From contig JBBQWB010000002.1 of NCBI GenBank assembly GCA_038210985.1, positions 24,970 through 88,969 on the forward strand: a stretch of 64,000 bases of DNA, read 5' to 3'. This document shows, one piece after another, positions 17,079 to 26,253 of this stretch. This stretch comes from JAQUGA01 sp038210985. Lineage in GTDB: Bacteria; Bacteroidota; Bacteroidia; Bacteroidales; WCHB1-69. The first letter of the stretch is position 1. The number at the start of each line of letters is the position of its first letter. Position numbers and translations under genes: made by a program. The notes under the pieces were generated by a model. That model worked only from the letters and a program-made list of their open reading frames with translations. It had not been told where the DNA came from and ran no database searches.

Positions 17079-18482
17079 TTAAATTGAAGCCTTTAAATTT
17101 ACAAAAAATCCCCATTGATTAAACAAAAAATTATGGCTCATCTCAAATCGGAAAACCATATCGTAATATGTTACAAAATCTAACCCAATGCCAGCACTAT
17201 AAATCCGATCATTTTGTGGCTTTGTCATCTGTATAAAAACATTGCGCCGATTATCTTCTGAAAAAATTGCCGCATCAAAAAAAGCATTAAGATAAATGGC
17301 ATAATGAAATAAACCAATATTGTCGGACTTAATAAGCGGTAAACGTTTTGTCCTTTTTTTAACCAAGGTAAACCCAATATTATTTTTTAAAATAACAAAG
17401 TTTTTAACAGGGATATTATAATATTCGTAGCCTCTAATATCATTATTATTGCCGCCAATTTCGGTTCCTAAAAATTCTGCTTTAGCATCCCGAAACGAAG
17501 AAAGAGCATTTATTCCACAAGCATAATGAATCCGTTGGTTAAACGCTTTATAAAATCTCATATTTGACTGTACGGAAGTTTTGTAAAATTTTTCGGCAGG
17601 TAAAAAATTCAATCCTGTTTGTGTAAAAATCAAATCGGCATAAAATCCATTTAGTGGATATGATTTATTATCGCGAAAATCGATTTTAATTTTTGAATAG
17701 AAATTTAAAATCTGAGTTTTATTTAAAGGAGCATAAAAAGGGTTTTTAGCAAAAATCGAATCGTTGAAATTAAACTGATTGTATGAAACCGAAAATTGCC
17801 CCGAAGCTCTATATGTTGGACGATAAATAAAACTAATTCCGCCGTTCATAATTTCTGCAAGTGGGGAAGAGGATAATCGATAAAAAGTATTTTTTAAATC
17901 GACAATTCCAATATTAACCTCATGATATTTAGACCAAGAAGCATCAAACATTGTTCCAAGTGTTTGACGCTTATTTATATACGGAATAGAATACGTTATG
18001 CCAAAACTTTGATCATAGCCAAAATTTGCTTTTAAAATCAATTGTTCGCGTGAACCTCGAAAATTGAGGTCCGCTAATAGCAACATTAATGTGAGGTGAT
18101 TATAATTTTTATCGATCCACCAAGTATTAAAGTTGTTTTCGGCAGTTTTTACCATTGCAAAGGGCCAAATATACCAACGTTCAGTAACATTCACTCGAAT
18201 GGTATAAATATTTTCGACAATGGTGTCAGTTTGAATGTTTACAAAATTAAAAAGTGAAGTGTTTTGAATATTTTGTTCGCTTTTAATTATTTTTTCGTTC
18301 AATTCAGCAGCACTAAGAGAATCTCCTTTTTTAAATTGAATTTCGCGAAAAATAATATAATCCTGAGTCCGTTTATTACCATGCAACTGAATATCCTGTA
18401 TTTTTACAGTTTCGGTTTGTGACAACAGAAAAGCGGGAATTTGTAAGCAAATAAAAAATAAAAAAACGAAAGTTTTGTTCAT
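17079..18482 (-). CDS. BamA/TamA-family outer membrane protein with one POTRA domain
   Basis: A 467-residue outer-membrane beta-barrel protein. The signal peptide ends at about residue 21 (AFLLSQ). One POTRA-like domain follows (VKIQDIQLHGNKRTQDYII... to VNVTERWYIWP, about 25-105). The rest is a 16-strand-type Omp85 barrel with the conserved RGYEYYNIP motif (RGxxxY), which corresponds to the RGF/Y motif of loop 6. A single POTRA argues against the essential BamA; a TamA-like or accessory Omp85 role in protein or lipid insertion is more likely. Confidence 0.85.
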   Translation of the reverse strand: MNKTFVFLFFICLQIPAFLLSQTETVKIQDIQLHGNKRTQDYIIFREIQFKKGDSLSAAELNEKIIKSEQNIQNTSLFNFVNIQTDTIVENIYTIRVNVTERWYIWPFAMVKTAENNFNTWWIDKNYNHLTLMLLLADLNFRGSREQLILKANFGYDQSFGITYSIPYINKRQTLGTMFDASWSKYHEVNIGIVDLKNTFYRLSSSPLAEIMNGGISFIYRPTYRASGQFSVSYNQFNFNDSIFAKNPFYAPLNKTQILNFYSKIKIDFRDNKSYPLNGFYADLIFTQTGLNFLPAEKFYKTSVQSNMRFYKAFNQRIHYACGINALSSFRDAKAEFLGTEIGGNNNDIRGYEYYNIPVKNFVILKNNIGFTLVKKRTKRLPLIKSDNIGLFHYAIYLNAFFDAAIFSEDNRRNVFIQMTKPQNDRIYSAGIGLDFVTYYDMVFRFEMSHNFLFNQWGFFVNLKASI

Positions 18483-18496
18483 CCAACTAGCCTTCC

Positions 18497-19159
18497 TTAT
18501 ATGTTAAGCCATGTCAAAAACTCATCGTATTTGGAGTTAAGCATGTCAAAATATTCACTTTCAGAGAAAGACTCTTTTACAATATAATTAAATCTATTAA
18601 AAGTTGGAATAATGGAGGAAATATCGTTTTTATTAATTTTCAAAATGACATCCATTTTTGTCGATTTGGGGTGGCTATGAATGTAAACACTCAGAATTTT
18701 TGCATCGTTAGATTCAACAATAGTAGCTATTTGAGACAACAGATAATCGTGGCTAAACATTTCCAAAACAATAACAGCACCAGGATTAGAAACAGCAGTT
18801 AATTGTGAAATGGATTGACAAAGATCCACAAGAGTTATTACTCCTAAATAAGTATTTTTAGCATCTACTACTGGTAAAATAGTCAGTTTCGATTCGCTAA
18901 AATTTTTAAATACATCATAAATATGCTGTGTTTCGAAAATCGAAGTCATATTTAGAGAAAGATTGTAAGCACCAATGGCTAATTTTATATTGTTTTCGCT
19001 CAAAATATCTGCTTCGGAAATTAAGCCCAAAAAAGACTCATTATTCACAATTGGTAAATGCGAAACTTTATATTCTTCCATTATTCTAAGAGCATAATCG
19101 CCCTTGTCTGAGGTTTTTAGTGGTGCTATTCCAGTTGTTGTTAAATCTATAGCCTTCAT
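18497..19159 (-). CDS. CBS-domain protein
   Basis: A 220-residue soluble protein with a pair of CBS motifs (about 1-125): ALRIMEEYKVSHLPIVNNESFLG and the second repeat LTILPVVDAKNTYLGVITLVDL. The C-terminal ~90 residues resemble an ACT-like fold (ILSVYIHSHPKSTKMDVILKIN). Such modules sense adenine nucleotides; the target is unknown. A TTG at 19192 would add 11 residues, but the ATG at 19159 (MKAIDLTT) fits the start of the CBS fold. It is 14 nt upstream of the BamA-like gene in a probable operon with nadK. Confidence 0.82.
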   Translation of the reverse strand: MKAIDLTTTGIAPLKTSDKGDYALRIMEEYKVSHLPIVNNESFLGLISEADILSENNIKLAIGAYNLSLNMTSIFETQHIYDVFKNFSESKLTILPVVDAKNTYLGVITLVDLCQSISQLTAVSNPGAVIVLEMFSHDYLLSQIATIVESNDAKILSVYIHSHPKSTKMDVILKINKNDISSIIPTFNRFNYIVKESFSESEYFDMLNSKYDEFLTWLNI

Positions 19160-19204
19160 AATAAACTTAAATTTATAGCAATAATAATGCAATAATAAAT
19201 AAAA

Positions 19205-20557
19205 TTAGACTATAATACAATTACTTTTTTTTAAAAACCTATAAACGGTCGATTTAGCAACATTCAATTTTTCAGAAACAGTATTTACATTGTTGTTATA
19301 TTTAATCATGTACTGTTTTATAATTAACATCTCATACTCATCTAAAGTTTTATCTTCAAAAAGAACAAAAGTATTTTTATTTTCATTTGTAAATGTAATG
19401 TTTTCGGCTTTGATATTTCCTTTTTGGCAAACCGTAATAGCCAACTCAATAATTGACCTTAATTCGCTTACGTTACCTGGATAGGTGTGGTTTAAAAGCT
19501 TGGTTTGTGCATCGGGTAAAAGTTTCGCTTTTTTTAAATTATTTTCGATGCAATATTCATTTATAAATCTATTTGCAATTTCAATAATGTCATTTCCTCT
19601 TTGTCGTAAAGGAGGTACACTAATAGGAATACCAATTATTCGATAAAATAAATCTTTTCTAAAATTTCCATTTTGAACTTCTTTTTCTAAATCTTTACTA
19701 GTAGAAGCAATTATTCGAACATCAAGTTTTACTAAACGTTTACTTCCGATGCGACAAATTTCTTTTTCTTGTAAAAAATTTAAAATTTTTAATTGTGTTT
19801 TACTATCTAAATCGCAAATCTCTTCTATATATAATGTTCCTCCATTTGCTTCTTCCAATTTTCCAATTTTACGATATGGTAATCCCGGAATTGCATCCTT
19901 TTCATAACCAAACAACTCTAACTCTATATTGGTTTCGTTATATATTGTAGTAGAAAATATAATAAATGGCTGCTCTGCTCTAATCGAATTATAATGAATC
20001 GATTTTGCAATTAAGGCTTTTCCACTGCCAACTTCTCCTGAAATTACAACTGGTAATTTAGATTTTATTGCGGATTCGATCATTAAAGACATTTTGCGAA
20101 TTCCTTCACTATTACCTTGAATAAGTTCTAAACGATATTTAGTCGAAATTTGAGCCCTAAGATTTTGAATTTCCTGTTTTAGACCAATCTGTTCCTTTAT
20201 TCGTTCAACGGCATTCCACAATCTTTCCTTTGTGTCTTCCCCTTTAATAATATAATCGTATGCCCCAATTTTAAATAATTCAACCGCTACGGCTAGTTCG
20301 CCTTGACCCGAAACCATTACTACGGGTATGTTGAGATTAAATTCCTTTATTTTTTCTAAAACTTCCTTGCCATTAATATCAGGTAAGCCGTAATCCAATG
20401 AAATAATATCGGGGTTGCGATATAAATTGCTTAATAAATCACAGCCATTATCAAAAACTTCAATATAATTTTCGGGATTAGCACCTAAATGATAATGTAA
20501 TAATTTTGCATAATAAGGATCATCTTCTACCAGAAAAATCTTAATCACTTGTTTCAT
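19205..20557 (-). CDS. NtrC-family response regulator with degenerate sigma-54 contact loop
   Basis: A 450-residue regulator with receiver, AAA+ and Fis-type HTH domains. The receiver (1-120) keeps the acidic pocket Glu11-Asp12-Asp13, phosphoacceptor Asp55, Ser83 and Lys105. The AAA+ domain has Walker A GEVGSGK with Lys180, but the GAFTGA loop that binds sigma-54 reads DAIPGL (221-226) and Walker B reads LYIEEI, with Glu245 in place of the usual aspartate. The arginine-finger region RKDLFYRI remains. The HTH lies at about 415-445. It probably acts without classical sigma-54 remodelling, as in NtrC of Rhodobacter capsulatus, which lacks the motif. No partner kinase is adjacent. Confidence 0.88.
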   Translation of the reverse strand: MKQVIKIFLVEDDPYYAKLLHYHLGANPENYIEVFDNGCDLLSNLYRNPDIISLDYGLPDINGKEVLEKIKEFNLNIPVVMVSGQGELAVAVELFKIGAYDYIIKGEDTKERLWNAVERIKEQIGLKQEIQNLRAQISTKYRLELIQGNSEGIRKMSLMIESAIKSKLPVVISGEVGSGKALIAKSIHYNSIRAEQPFIIFSTTIYNETNIELELFGYEKDAIPGLPYRKIGKLEEANGGTLYIEEICDLDSKTQLKILNFLQEKEICRIGSKRLVKLDVRIIASTSKDLEKEVQNGNFRKDLFYRIIGIPISVPPLRQRGNDIIEIANRFINEYCIENNLKKAKLLPDAQTKLLNHTYPGNVSELRSIIELAITVCQKGNIKAENITFTNENKNTFVLFEDKTLDEYEMLIIKQYMIKYNNNVNTVSEKLNVAKSTVYRFLKKSNCIIV

Positions 20558-20601
20558 AACTTAGTTTAGGTTAGATAATGTAGCTATCAAAATTATTTTA
20601 T

Positions 20602-20609
20602 TACTTTTG
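20602..20609 (+). promoter_or_regulatory. -7 promoter box of the PHP-ECF sigma operon
   Basis: TACTTTTG matches TAnnTTTG and lies 29 nt before the start at 20639, in the divergent intergenic region shared with the NtrC-like regulator. Confidence 0.5.
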
Positions 20610-20638
20610 ATTGTAAATATAAAACAAAATACAAATAA

Positions 20639-21880
20639 ATGAATAAAGTTCTTAAGTTTTCATTAAAAATACTCTATATACCTCTATTTATCGTTACTTT
20701 ATTATTAACATGGCAGTCTATATTATATATATTGTCGCCAATTTATACTTTTTTGACACCTGTCCCTTTTAATGGTGTTAAAATATATAATCCATACCAA
20801 AACACCGATTCCACAAAATGGTTAAAAGGTAATTTTCACATGCATTCCGATGCTTGGTCGGTTTTTGCCGATGGCAGAAAAAATAATAAAGATTCCGTAT
20901 TAAGAAAGTACAAAACACTCAATTATAATCTAATATCATTATCCGACTATCAAAAAGTGTCAAAACTGGATGACCCTAATTGCAATATTATCACTTCGTA
21001 CGAACATGGTTTTAATATTAAAAAAACCCATCAATTATCCATAGGTGCTGAGCGTGTTTTGTGGAAAGATTATGTTTTTTATCAAGATATAAACCACAAA
21101 CAAAATATAATTTATTTGTTAAAGGAAAATTGCAAAGTGCTTTGTTTAAATCATCCTCGAATGATGAATTCGTACACTTCGGATGACTTAAAGCAACTTA
21201 GAGGTTACCAGTTGTTTGAAGCCATGAATCATTTGCGGTTTTCTGTTGATTTGTGGGACACCGTTTTAAGTGCCGGAATTCCATCTTTTATATTGGCAAG
21301 CGACGATTGCCATGACATATATAACCCAACTTTGTTTGGGCGTTGTTGCACTTTTATTCAAACTGATTCTTATAATTCTGATTCCATTTTGAATAATTTA
21401 CAAAAAGGCAAAGCTTATGGTGTTGAACTAGCAATGCCATCCGAAGATATTTATGTGAGAGCCGAATATCACAAAAATATTCCACGACTTCATCGCATTG
21501 ATTTAATTGGAGACACTTTAATAAAAGTTCAGACCGACAGACCGGCTAAAATGTTCTATTTTATTGGACAAAATGGCGTTTTAAAAGATTCGGTTCAAAA
21601 TTCGAGCATTGCAGAATACGTTTTCAAGAAAAATGATACATACATTAGAACAGAAATAATTTTTGACGACTATACACGATTGTTATTAAATCCGTTATTT
21701 AGGTATCAAAACAAAGATGTGTTTAACTTAGTTAATCCAATTAATAAAGAAGCAACGATAATAAAAAGAATAACTTACTTCACCTTAATTGGATTTATAA
21801 TATTTCTATTTTTAATGGCAAAACGCTATTTTAAAAAAAAGAAAAAGCAAAGCAACGATTCTAAAAGCAATGCCGTCTAA
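20639..21880 (+). CDS. Membrane-anchored PHP-domain protein
   Basis: A 413-residue protein with an N-terminal transmembrane segment (about 8-34) and a C-terminal one (about 378-398) followed by a lysine-rich tail. Between them is a PHP-type metallophosphoesterase domain: GNFHMHSD with His67 and His69, YNLISLSDYQ, a central LCLNHPR and ASDDCHD. These match the metal-binding motifs of PHP phosphoesterases. The domain would face the periplasm. The substrate is unknown. It is followed after 17 nt by an ECF sigma gene and an anti-sigma-like gene, which suggests a shared envelope function. Confidence 0.78.
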   Translation: MNKVLKFSLKILYIPLFIVTLLLTWQSILYILSPIYTFLTPVPFNGVKIYNPYQNTDSTKWLKGNFHMHSDAWSVFADGRKNNKDSVLRKYKTLNYNLISLSDYQKVSKLDDPNCNIITSYEHGFNIKKTHQLSIGAERVLWKDYVFYQDINHKQNIIYLLKENCKVLCLNHPRMMNSYTSDDLKQLRGYQLFEAMNHLRFSVDLWDTVLSAGIPSFILASDDCHDIYNPTLFGRCCTFIQTDSYNSDSILNNLQKGKAYGVELAMPSEDIYVRAEYHKNIPRLHRIDLIGDTLIKVQTDRPAKMFYFIGQNGVLKDSVQNSSIAEYVFKKNDTYIRTEIIFDDYTRLLLNPLFRYQNKDVFNLVNPINKEATIIKRITYFTLIGFIIFLFLMAKRYFKKKKKQSNDSKSNAV

Positions 21881-21897
21881 TAAAAACAGTGATTGAA

Positions 21898-22416
21898 ATG
21901 TTAAAAGATGAAAACCTCATAAAAGAATGTTTGAAAAACAATCGTGTAGCACAAAAGGAGTTATACGACAAATATTCATCTAAATTAATGGGGGTTTGCA
22001 TTCGCTACACAAATTCTAAGGAAGATGCTGAAGATATGTTGATTGAAGGGTTTACGTTGATATTCCAAAAGCTGTCGATGTTTAAAGGAGATGGGTCGTT
22101 TGAAGGCTGGATGAAAAGAATTATGATTAATAATGCGATAAGTCATTTTCGAACAAACAGTAAATACCGATTTCATAAAGACATTGAAGAAGTGTATAAT
22201 GAAATTGAAAAACAGGAATCAATAATAGAAAAAATGGAAGCTCAACGTATAATGAAACTCGTAAATTCAATGCCCAAAGGGTATCGAATGATTTTTAATT
22301 TATACGCTGTAGAAGGATATACCCATCGCGAAATTGCGGATAAACTTGATTTGTCAGAAGGAACTTCTAAATCACAATTTTCAAAAGCCCGAAAATGGCT
22401 ACAAAACAGACTATAA
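21898..22416 (+). CDS. ECF-type RNA polymerase sigma factor
   Basis: A 172-residue sigma-70 family factor of the ECF group, with region 2 (YDKYSSKLMGVCIRYTNSKEDAEDMLIEGF, split here only for description) and region 4 (MPKGYRMIFNLYAVEGYTHREIA followed by an HTH ending KARKWLQ). The GTG at 21889 would add three residues; the ATG at 21898 is preferred. One nucleotide separates it from the next gene, a TM protein with the layout of an anti-sigma factor, which is probably its regulator. Confidence 0.9.
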   Translation: MLKDENLIKECLKNNRVAQKELYDKYSSKLMGVCIRYTNSKEDAEDMLIEGFTLIFQKLSMFKGDGSFEGWMKRIMINNAISHFRTNSKYRFHKDIEEVYNEIEKQESIIEKMEAQRIMKLVNSMPKGYRMIFNLYAVEGYTHREIADKLDLSEGTSKSQFSKARKWLQNRL

Positions 22417-22417
22417 T

Positions 22418-23314
22418 ATGAACAAATTGACGGAAAATAATATTATTGATGCACTAAAAAACTTTACCGAAACTCCTTCGGACAAGTGCTGGAATAGTAT
22501 TGCCAATAATTTACCGCCAGTTGCTCCTCAAATTCCTAACGCTGTACAAAATCCTTCAAACGGATTTAGTCATTTTTTTGGAAGTATCGCCGGAAAAGTA
22601 ATTTTGGCAGTTGTTGCCATTGCTACCGTTGCTACCATCATTACGGTAATAAATAACAATGAAAAACCGAATGTTGCAAACCAGCCCAAAATTGAAAAAC
22701 CAGCTATCGTTTCCGATACGAATGCTACAATCGTAGAAATAAAAGAACCTGCTTCTACAAAACCTTTGGTTGTTAATGCACTTGAAAATTCCCCCTCATC
22801 ACAACAAACAGAAAAAATTGATAATAATTCAAATCACACAAACCATACTGTTTTAAAGGAACAAAGTTCGCCAATTAGCGTTGCTCAAGTATCGCCAAAA
22901 GTTAATACAAAACCAATAATAAAAACAAGCGAACCAGAAGTTTCTAAGGTAAACAATACCGAGATAACAAACGAATTGACGGAAACTCCAGAAATTGAGG
23001 AAACAACCCTCCAAATTAAAAACAGTACTATTTTGCAGGAAGGTTTTAATTTTGACTTATTAAAACGGCCAAATGTTTTTACTCCAAATGGCGATGGATA
23101 TAACGATTACTTAGTTTTCGAAAACATTGAATTGTTTCCTAAAAATCGCCTGATTATTATTAATTCAAACAGTGTAAAAATATTTGAACAAAATCAATAT
23201 AATAATACTTGGGATGGAAGCAATGCTCCCGATGGAGTATATTTTTACATCCTCGAATTAAACAATGGTCAAAAAACGATTTCGATATACGGAAGCGTTC
23301 AAATTTTAAGATAA
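22418..23314 (+). CDS. Anti-sigma-like membrane protein with gliding-motility C-terminal domain
   Basis: A 298-residue protein that starts one base after the ECF sigma stop. Residues 1-55 form a short cytoplasmic segment (LTENNIIDALKNFTETPSDKCW), a layout typical of Bacteroidota anti-sigma partners. A single TM helix covers about 58-79. Residues 85-210 are a low-complexity Pro/Thr/Glu linker. Residues 215-298 (RPNVFTPNGDGYNDY, WDGSNAPDGVYFY, ending SVQILR) match the CHU_C gliding-motility/type B T9SS C-terminal domain. It has no cleavable signal peptide, so the CHU_C domain would stay in the periplasm. A start 28 codons upstream lies inside the sigma gene and is rejected. Confidence 0.82.
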   Translation: MNKLTENNIIDALKNFTETPSDKCWNSIANNLPPVAPQIPNAVQNPSNGFSHFFGSIAGKVILAVVAIATVATIITVINNNEKPNVANQPKIEKPAIVSDTNATIVEIKEPASTKPLVVNALENSPSSQQTEKIDNNSNHTNHTVLKEQSSPISVAQVSPKVNTKPIIKTSEPEVSKVNNTEITNELTETPEIEETTLQIKNSTILQEGFNFDLLKRPNVFTPNGDGYNDYLVFENIELFPKNRLIIINSNSVKIFEQNQYNNTWDGSNAPDGVYFYILELNNGQKTISIYGSVQILR

Positions 23315-24205
23315 GTCAGTTTTCTTTAGCCCTAAACCCTGAACTAAAATCCCTCCAATTATTAACATTAATCCAATTACGGAGCTTATGTGAATTTGCT
23401 CGTTTAATATGATTGCAATAAATATTAAGGATAAAAAAGGTGAAAGAAAAACAAAACGACTCACACTTGCCGATGACTTAGAAGTTGTTAACGCCAATTG
23501 CCAAAGCAAAAAAGGAATACTCATTTCAAATAATCCAACATATACTCCTGCCCAAATTGCTTCTGTGTGTTTTAAAGTAAACCCAGAATTGTAAAAAAGA
23601 GCCAAAAAAAGAGTGAAAATAAAGCCAGTACTAAAACCAATAAATAATTGTAGAGATGAATTTACGGATGTTTTCAGGTTTAAAATCCAATAAAAAGCCC
23701 AAACAACGGAGCTGATAATTGCCAAAAAAGTTCCAAAACCATTTACAAATTCAATATCCGCAAATTGACCTTTTGTTGCAATTAAAACCACTCCAACAAA
23801 GCAAATTAAAATAGAAGGAATGTCGAATTTTAGCACTTTTTGTTTTAAAAAGATAATAGAAAAAACAACCAGCATGATGGGCCAAGTATAGTTTAAAATT
23901 AAGGCATCTTGGGCTGGAAGTAATTCGTATGCTTTAAAAAGAATCAAGTAATATAAAAATGGATTTAAAATGCCTTTAAACATTAATAATCCAAATGTTT
24001 TTTTGTCTAGATGCTTGATTTTAAATATTTGTCCATTCCATATAATGACAATTAAAAGAGAAATTGAAGCAACAAAACTCGAAATTGCAAGGAGCATTAA
24101 AAAGCTCATTTCGGATAATGCAATTTTAAAAGCCGTTGCCACCGTTGACCAACAAACTACTGCCATTAAAGCATACACTATGGATCTGTCAACTCTAAAT
24201 TTCAC
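23306..24205 (-). CDS. EamA/DMT-superfamily permease
   Basis: A 299-residue inner-membrane transporter with ten predicted TM helices arranged as two EamA repeats (about 10-140 and 150-290). Signatures include the first-repeat PAQDALILNYTWPIMLVVFS and the C-terminal GGILVQGLGL. It exports a small metabolite or amino acid of unknown identity. It starts with GTG, 18 nt after uvrB, and its 3' end overlaps the convergent anti-sigma-like gene by 9 nt. It is the last gene of the mutL-uvrB operon. Confidence 0.88.
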   Translation of the reverse strand: MKFRVDRSIVYALMAVVCWSTVATAFKIALSEMSFLMLLAISSFVASISLLIVIIWNGQIFKIKHLDKKTFGLLMFKGILNPFLYYLILFKAYELLPAQDALILNYTWPIMLVVFSIIFLKQKVLKFDIPSILICFVGVVLIATKGQFADIEFVNGFGTFLAIISSVVWAFYWILNLKTSVNSSLQLFIGFSTGFIFTLFLALFYNSGFTLKHTEAIWAGVYVGLFEMSIPFLLWQLALTTSKSSASVSRFVFLSPFLSLIFIAIILNEQIHISSVIGLMLIIGGILVQGLGLKKTDLS

Positions 24206-24223
24206 GAATGCTAATTCAATGGT

Positions 24224-26236
24224 TTATAAATACTTTTTCAACTCATTTATACTATCCCGTAATTTTGCTGCATCTAAAAAATTAAGTTCTTTAACTGCAG
24301 CGTCCATCTCTTTTTGCAAGCGTTTCATCTCTTTTTGAAGTTGTGGTTTCGATTTGAATTTCAATCCACTTTCTTCGGCAGCTAAGGATGGATGATTTGT
24401 GGTTCCATACTCTTTTTGCTTTTCTTGTTTTCGATTGGTACTAGAAGCTCCTAAATGCGACTCCAGTGATTTATGTATAGATGTGGGAGTAATATTGTTT
24501 TTAATATTGTATTCAATTTGTTTTTCTCGTTTTCGCTGTGTTTCGTCCATTGTTTTTTGCATCGAACGAGTAATTTTATCGGCATAAAAAATCACTTTGC
24601 CATTAACATTTCGTGCTGCTCTGCCTGCCGTTTGAGTTAAGGAGCGTTCGGAACGCAAAAAGCCCTCTTTGTCGGCATCTAAAATTGCAACCAACGAAAC
24701 TTCGGGTAAATCCAAGCCTTCTCGCAATAAATTCACACCCACAAGCACATCTATAGCTCCCGAACGCAAATCTTGAAGAATTTCAACCCTGTCTAAGGTA
24801 ATAACATCCGAATGAATGTATTTGGCAGAAATGTTTAACCGAAGTAAATATTTCGACATTTCTTCTGCCAAACGCTTGGTTAATGTAGTAACTAAAACTC
24901 GACCACCTTCCTTTACTACTTTTTCAATTTCCTCCAATAAATCATCCACTTGATTTTGGCAAGGACGAATTTCAATTACTGGATCGAGTAAACCAGTTGG
25001 ACGAACAATTTGTTCCACCACAACACCACCACTTTTTTCGAGTTCGTAATCAGCAGGGGTAGCACTTACGTAAATAAATTGTTTAATCATCGACTCGTAT
25101 TCGTCAAAAGTCAACGGACGATTATCCATAGCTGCTGGCAATCGAAAACCATAATCTACTAAATTTATTTTTCGGGAACGGTCGCCACCATACATAGCTC
25201 TAATTTGAGAAATGGTAACATGGCTTTCGTCCACTACGGTAATAAAATCATCTGGGAAAAAGTCGATTAAGCAAAAAGGACGAGTTCCAGGAGCCCTGCG
25301 GTCAAAATACCTTGAATAATTTTCAATTCCCGAGCAATATCCCAGCTCTCTTATCATTTCAATATCGTAGGTTACTCTGTCTTCTAAACGCTTTGCTTCT
25401 AGTGGTTTTCCAATTTCGGTAAAATAATCTACCTGGGCTTTTAAATCAATTTGAATTTCGCGTAAAGCCACTTCAATCATTTCCTGTGAAGTAACAAACA
25501 TATTTGCCGGATAGATACTTAAACTGTCATTTTTGCCAATATTGTATCCTTTAGATGGTTCAAACGATTCGATGGATTCAATTTCGTCATCCCAAAAAAC
25601 AAAGCGATAAGCCACGTCGGAATATGCAGGAAAAACATCCACTGTATCTCCTTTAACCCTGAAATTTCCAGGTTTAAAAATCGCTTCGGTTCTTGAATAA
25701 AGACTATTTACTAAGTCGAGTAGCAGTTTGTTGCGTGGATATTTTTGTCCAACTTGAATGCTAATAACGTTTTTTCTAAAATCATCGGGATTACCAATGC
25801 CATAAATGCACGAAACAGAGGAAACGATAATAACATCTCGGCGACCCGAAAGCAACGAAGTGGTTGCACTTAATCTCATTTTTTCCAATTCCTCGTTTAT
25901 CGAAAGATCCTTTTCAATATAAGTATTGGTGGTTGGAAGAAATGCTTCGGGCTGATAATAATCGTAATATGAAACAAAATACTCTACTGCATTTTCGGGG
26001 AAAAAATTTTTGAATTCACTGTAAAGTTGGGCAGCCAATGTTTTATTATGGCTCATAATTAAAGTTGGACGATTAATCCTTTCAATTACATTAGCAATGG
26101 TAAATGTTTTTCCCGAGCCGGTTACTCCCAATAAGGTTTGATGACGATCGTTACGCAATATTCCAGCAACTAATTGCTCGATGGCTTCTGGCTGATCACC
26201 TGTTGGTTTATAATCCGAAATTAATTTAAAATTCAA
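24224..26236 (-). CDS. uvrB: UvrABC excinuclease subunit B
   Basis: DNA damage-verification helicase-like subunit of nucleotide excision repair, 670 residues. It has Walker A GVTGSGKT (37-44), the beta-hairpin region YYDYYQPEAF, the DEAD-like box VVDESH, helicase motifs VGVNLLREGLDLPEV and QTAGRAARN, and a C-terminal UVR domain (EMDAAVKELNFLDAAKLRD) that contacts UvrC. The start is a TTG (MNFKLISDY), supported by the strong Shine-Dalgarno GGAGGA seven bases upstream at 26241-26246, which is unusual for this phylum. It lies 17 nt after the EEP-family gene. Confidence 0.97.
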   Translation of the reverse strand: MNFKLISDYKPTGDQPEAIEQLVAGILRNDRHQTLLGVTGSGKTFTIANVIERINRPTLIMSHNKTLAAQLYSEFKNFFPENAVEYFVSYYDYYQPEAFLPTTNTYIEKDLSINEELEKMRLSATTSLLSGRRDVIIVSSVSCIYGIGNPDDFRKNVISIQVGQKYPRNKLLLDLVNSLYSRTEAIFKPGNFRVKGDTVDVFPAYSDVAYRFVFWDDEIESIESFEPSKGYNIGKNDSLSIYPANMFVTSQEMIEVALREIQIDLKAQVDYFTEIGKPLEAKRLEDRVTYDIEMIRELGYCSGIENYSRYFDRRAPGTRPFCLIDFFPDDFITVVDESHVTISQIRAMYGGDRSRKINLVDYGFRLPAAMDNRPLTFDEYESMIKQFIYVSATPADYELEKSGGVVVEQIVRPTGLLDPVIEIRPCQNQVDDLLEEIEKVVKEGGRVLVTTLTKRLAEEMSKYLLRLNISAKYIHSDVITLDRVEILQDLRSGAIDVLVGVNLLREGLDLPEVSLVAILDADKEGFLRSERSLTQTAGRAARNVNGKVIFYADKITRSMQKTMDETQRKREKQIEYNIKNNITPTSIHKSLESHLGASSTNRKQEKQKEYGTTNHPSLAAEESGLKFKSKPQLQKEMKRLQKEMDAAVKELNFLDAAKLRDSINELKKYL

Positions 26237-26253
26237 TGTATCCTCCGAACTTG

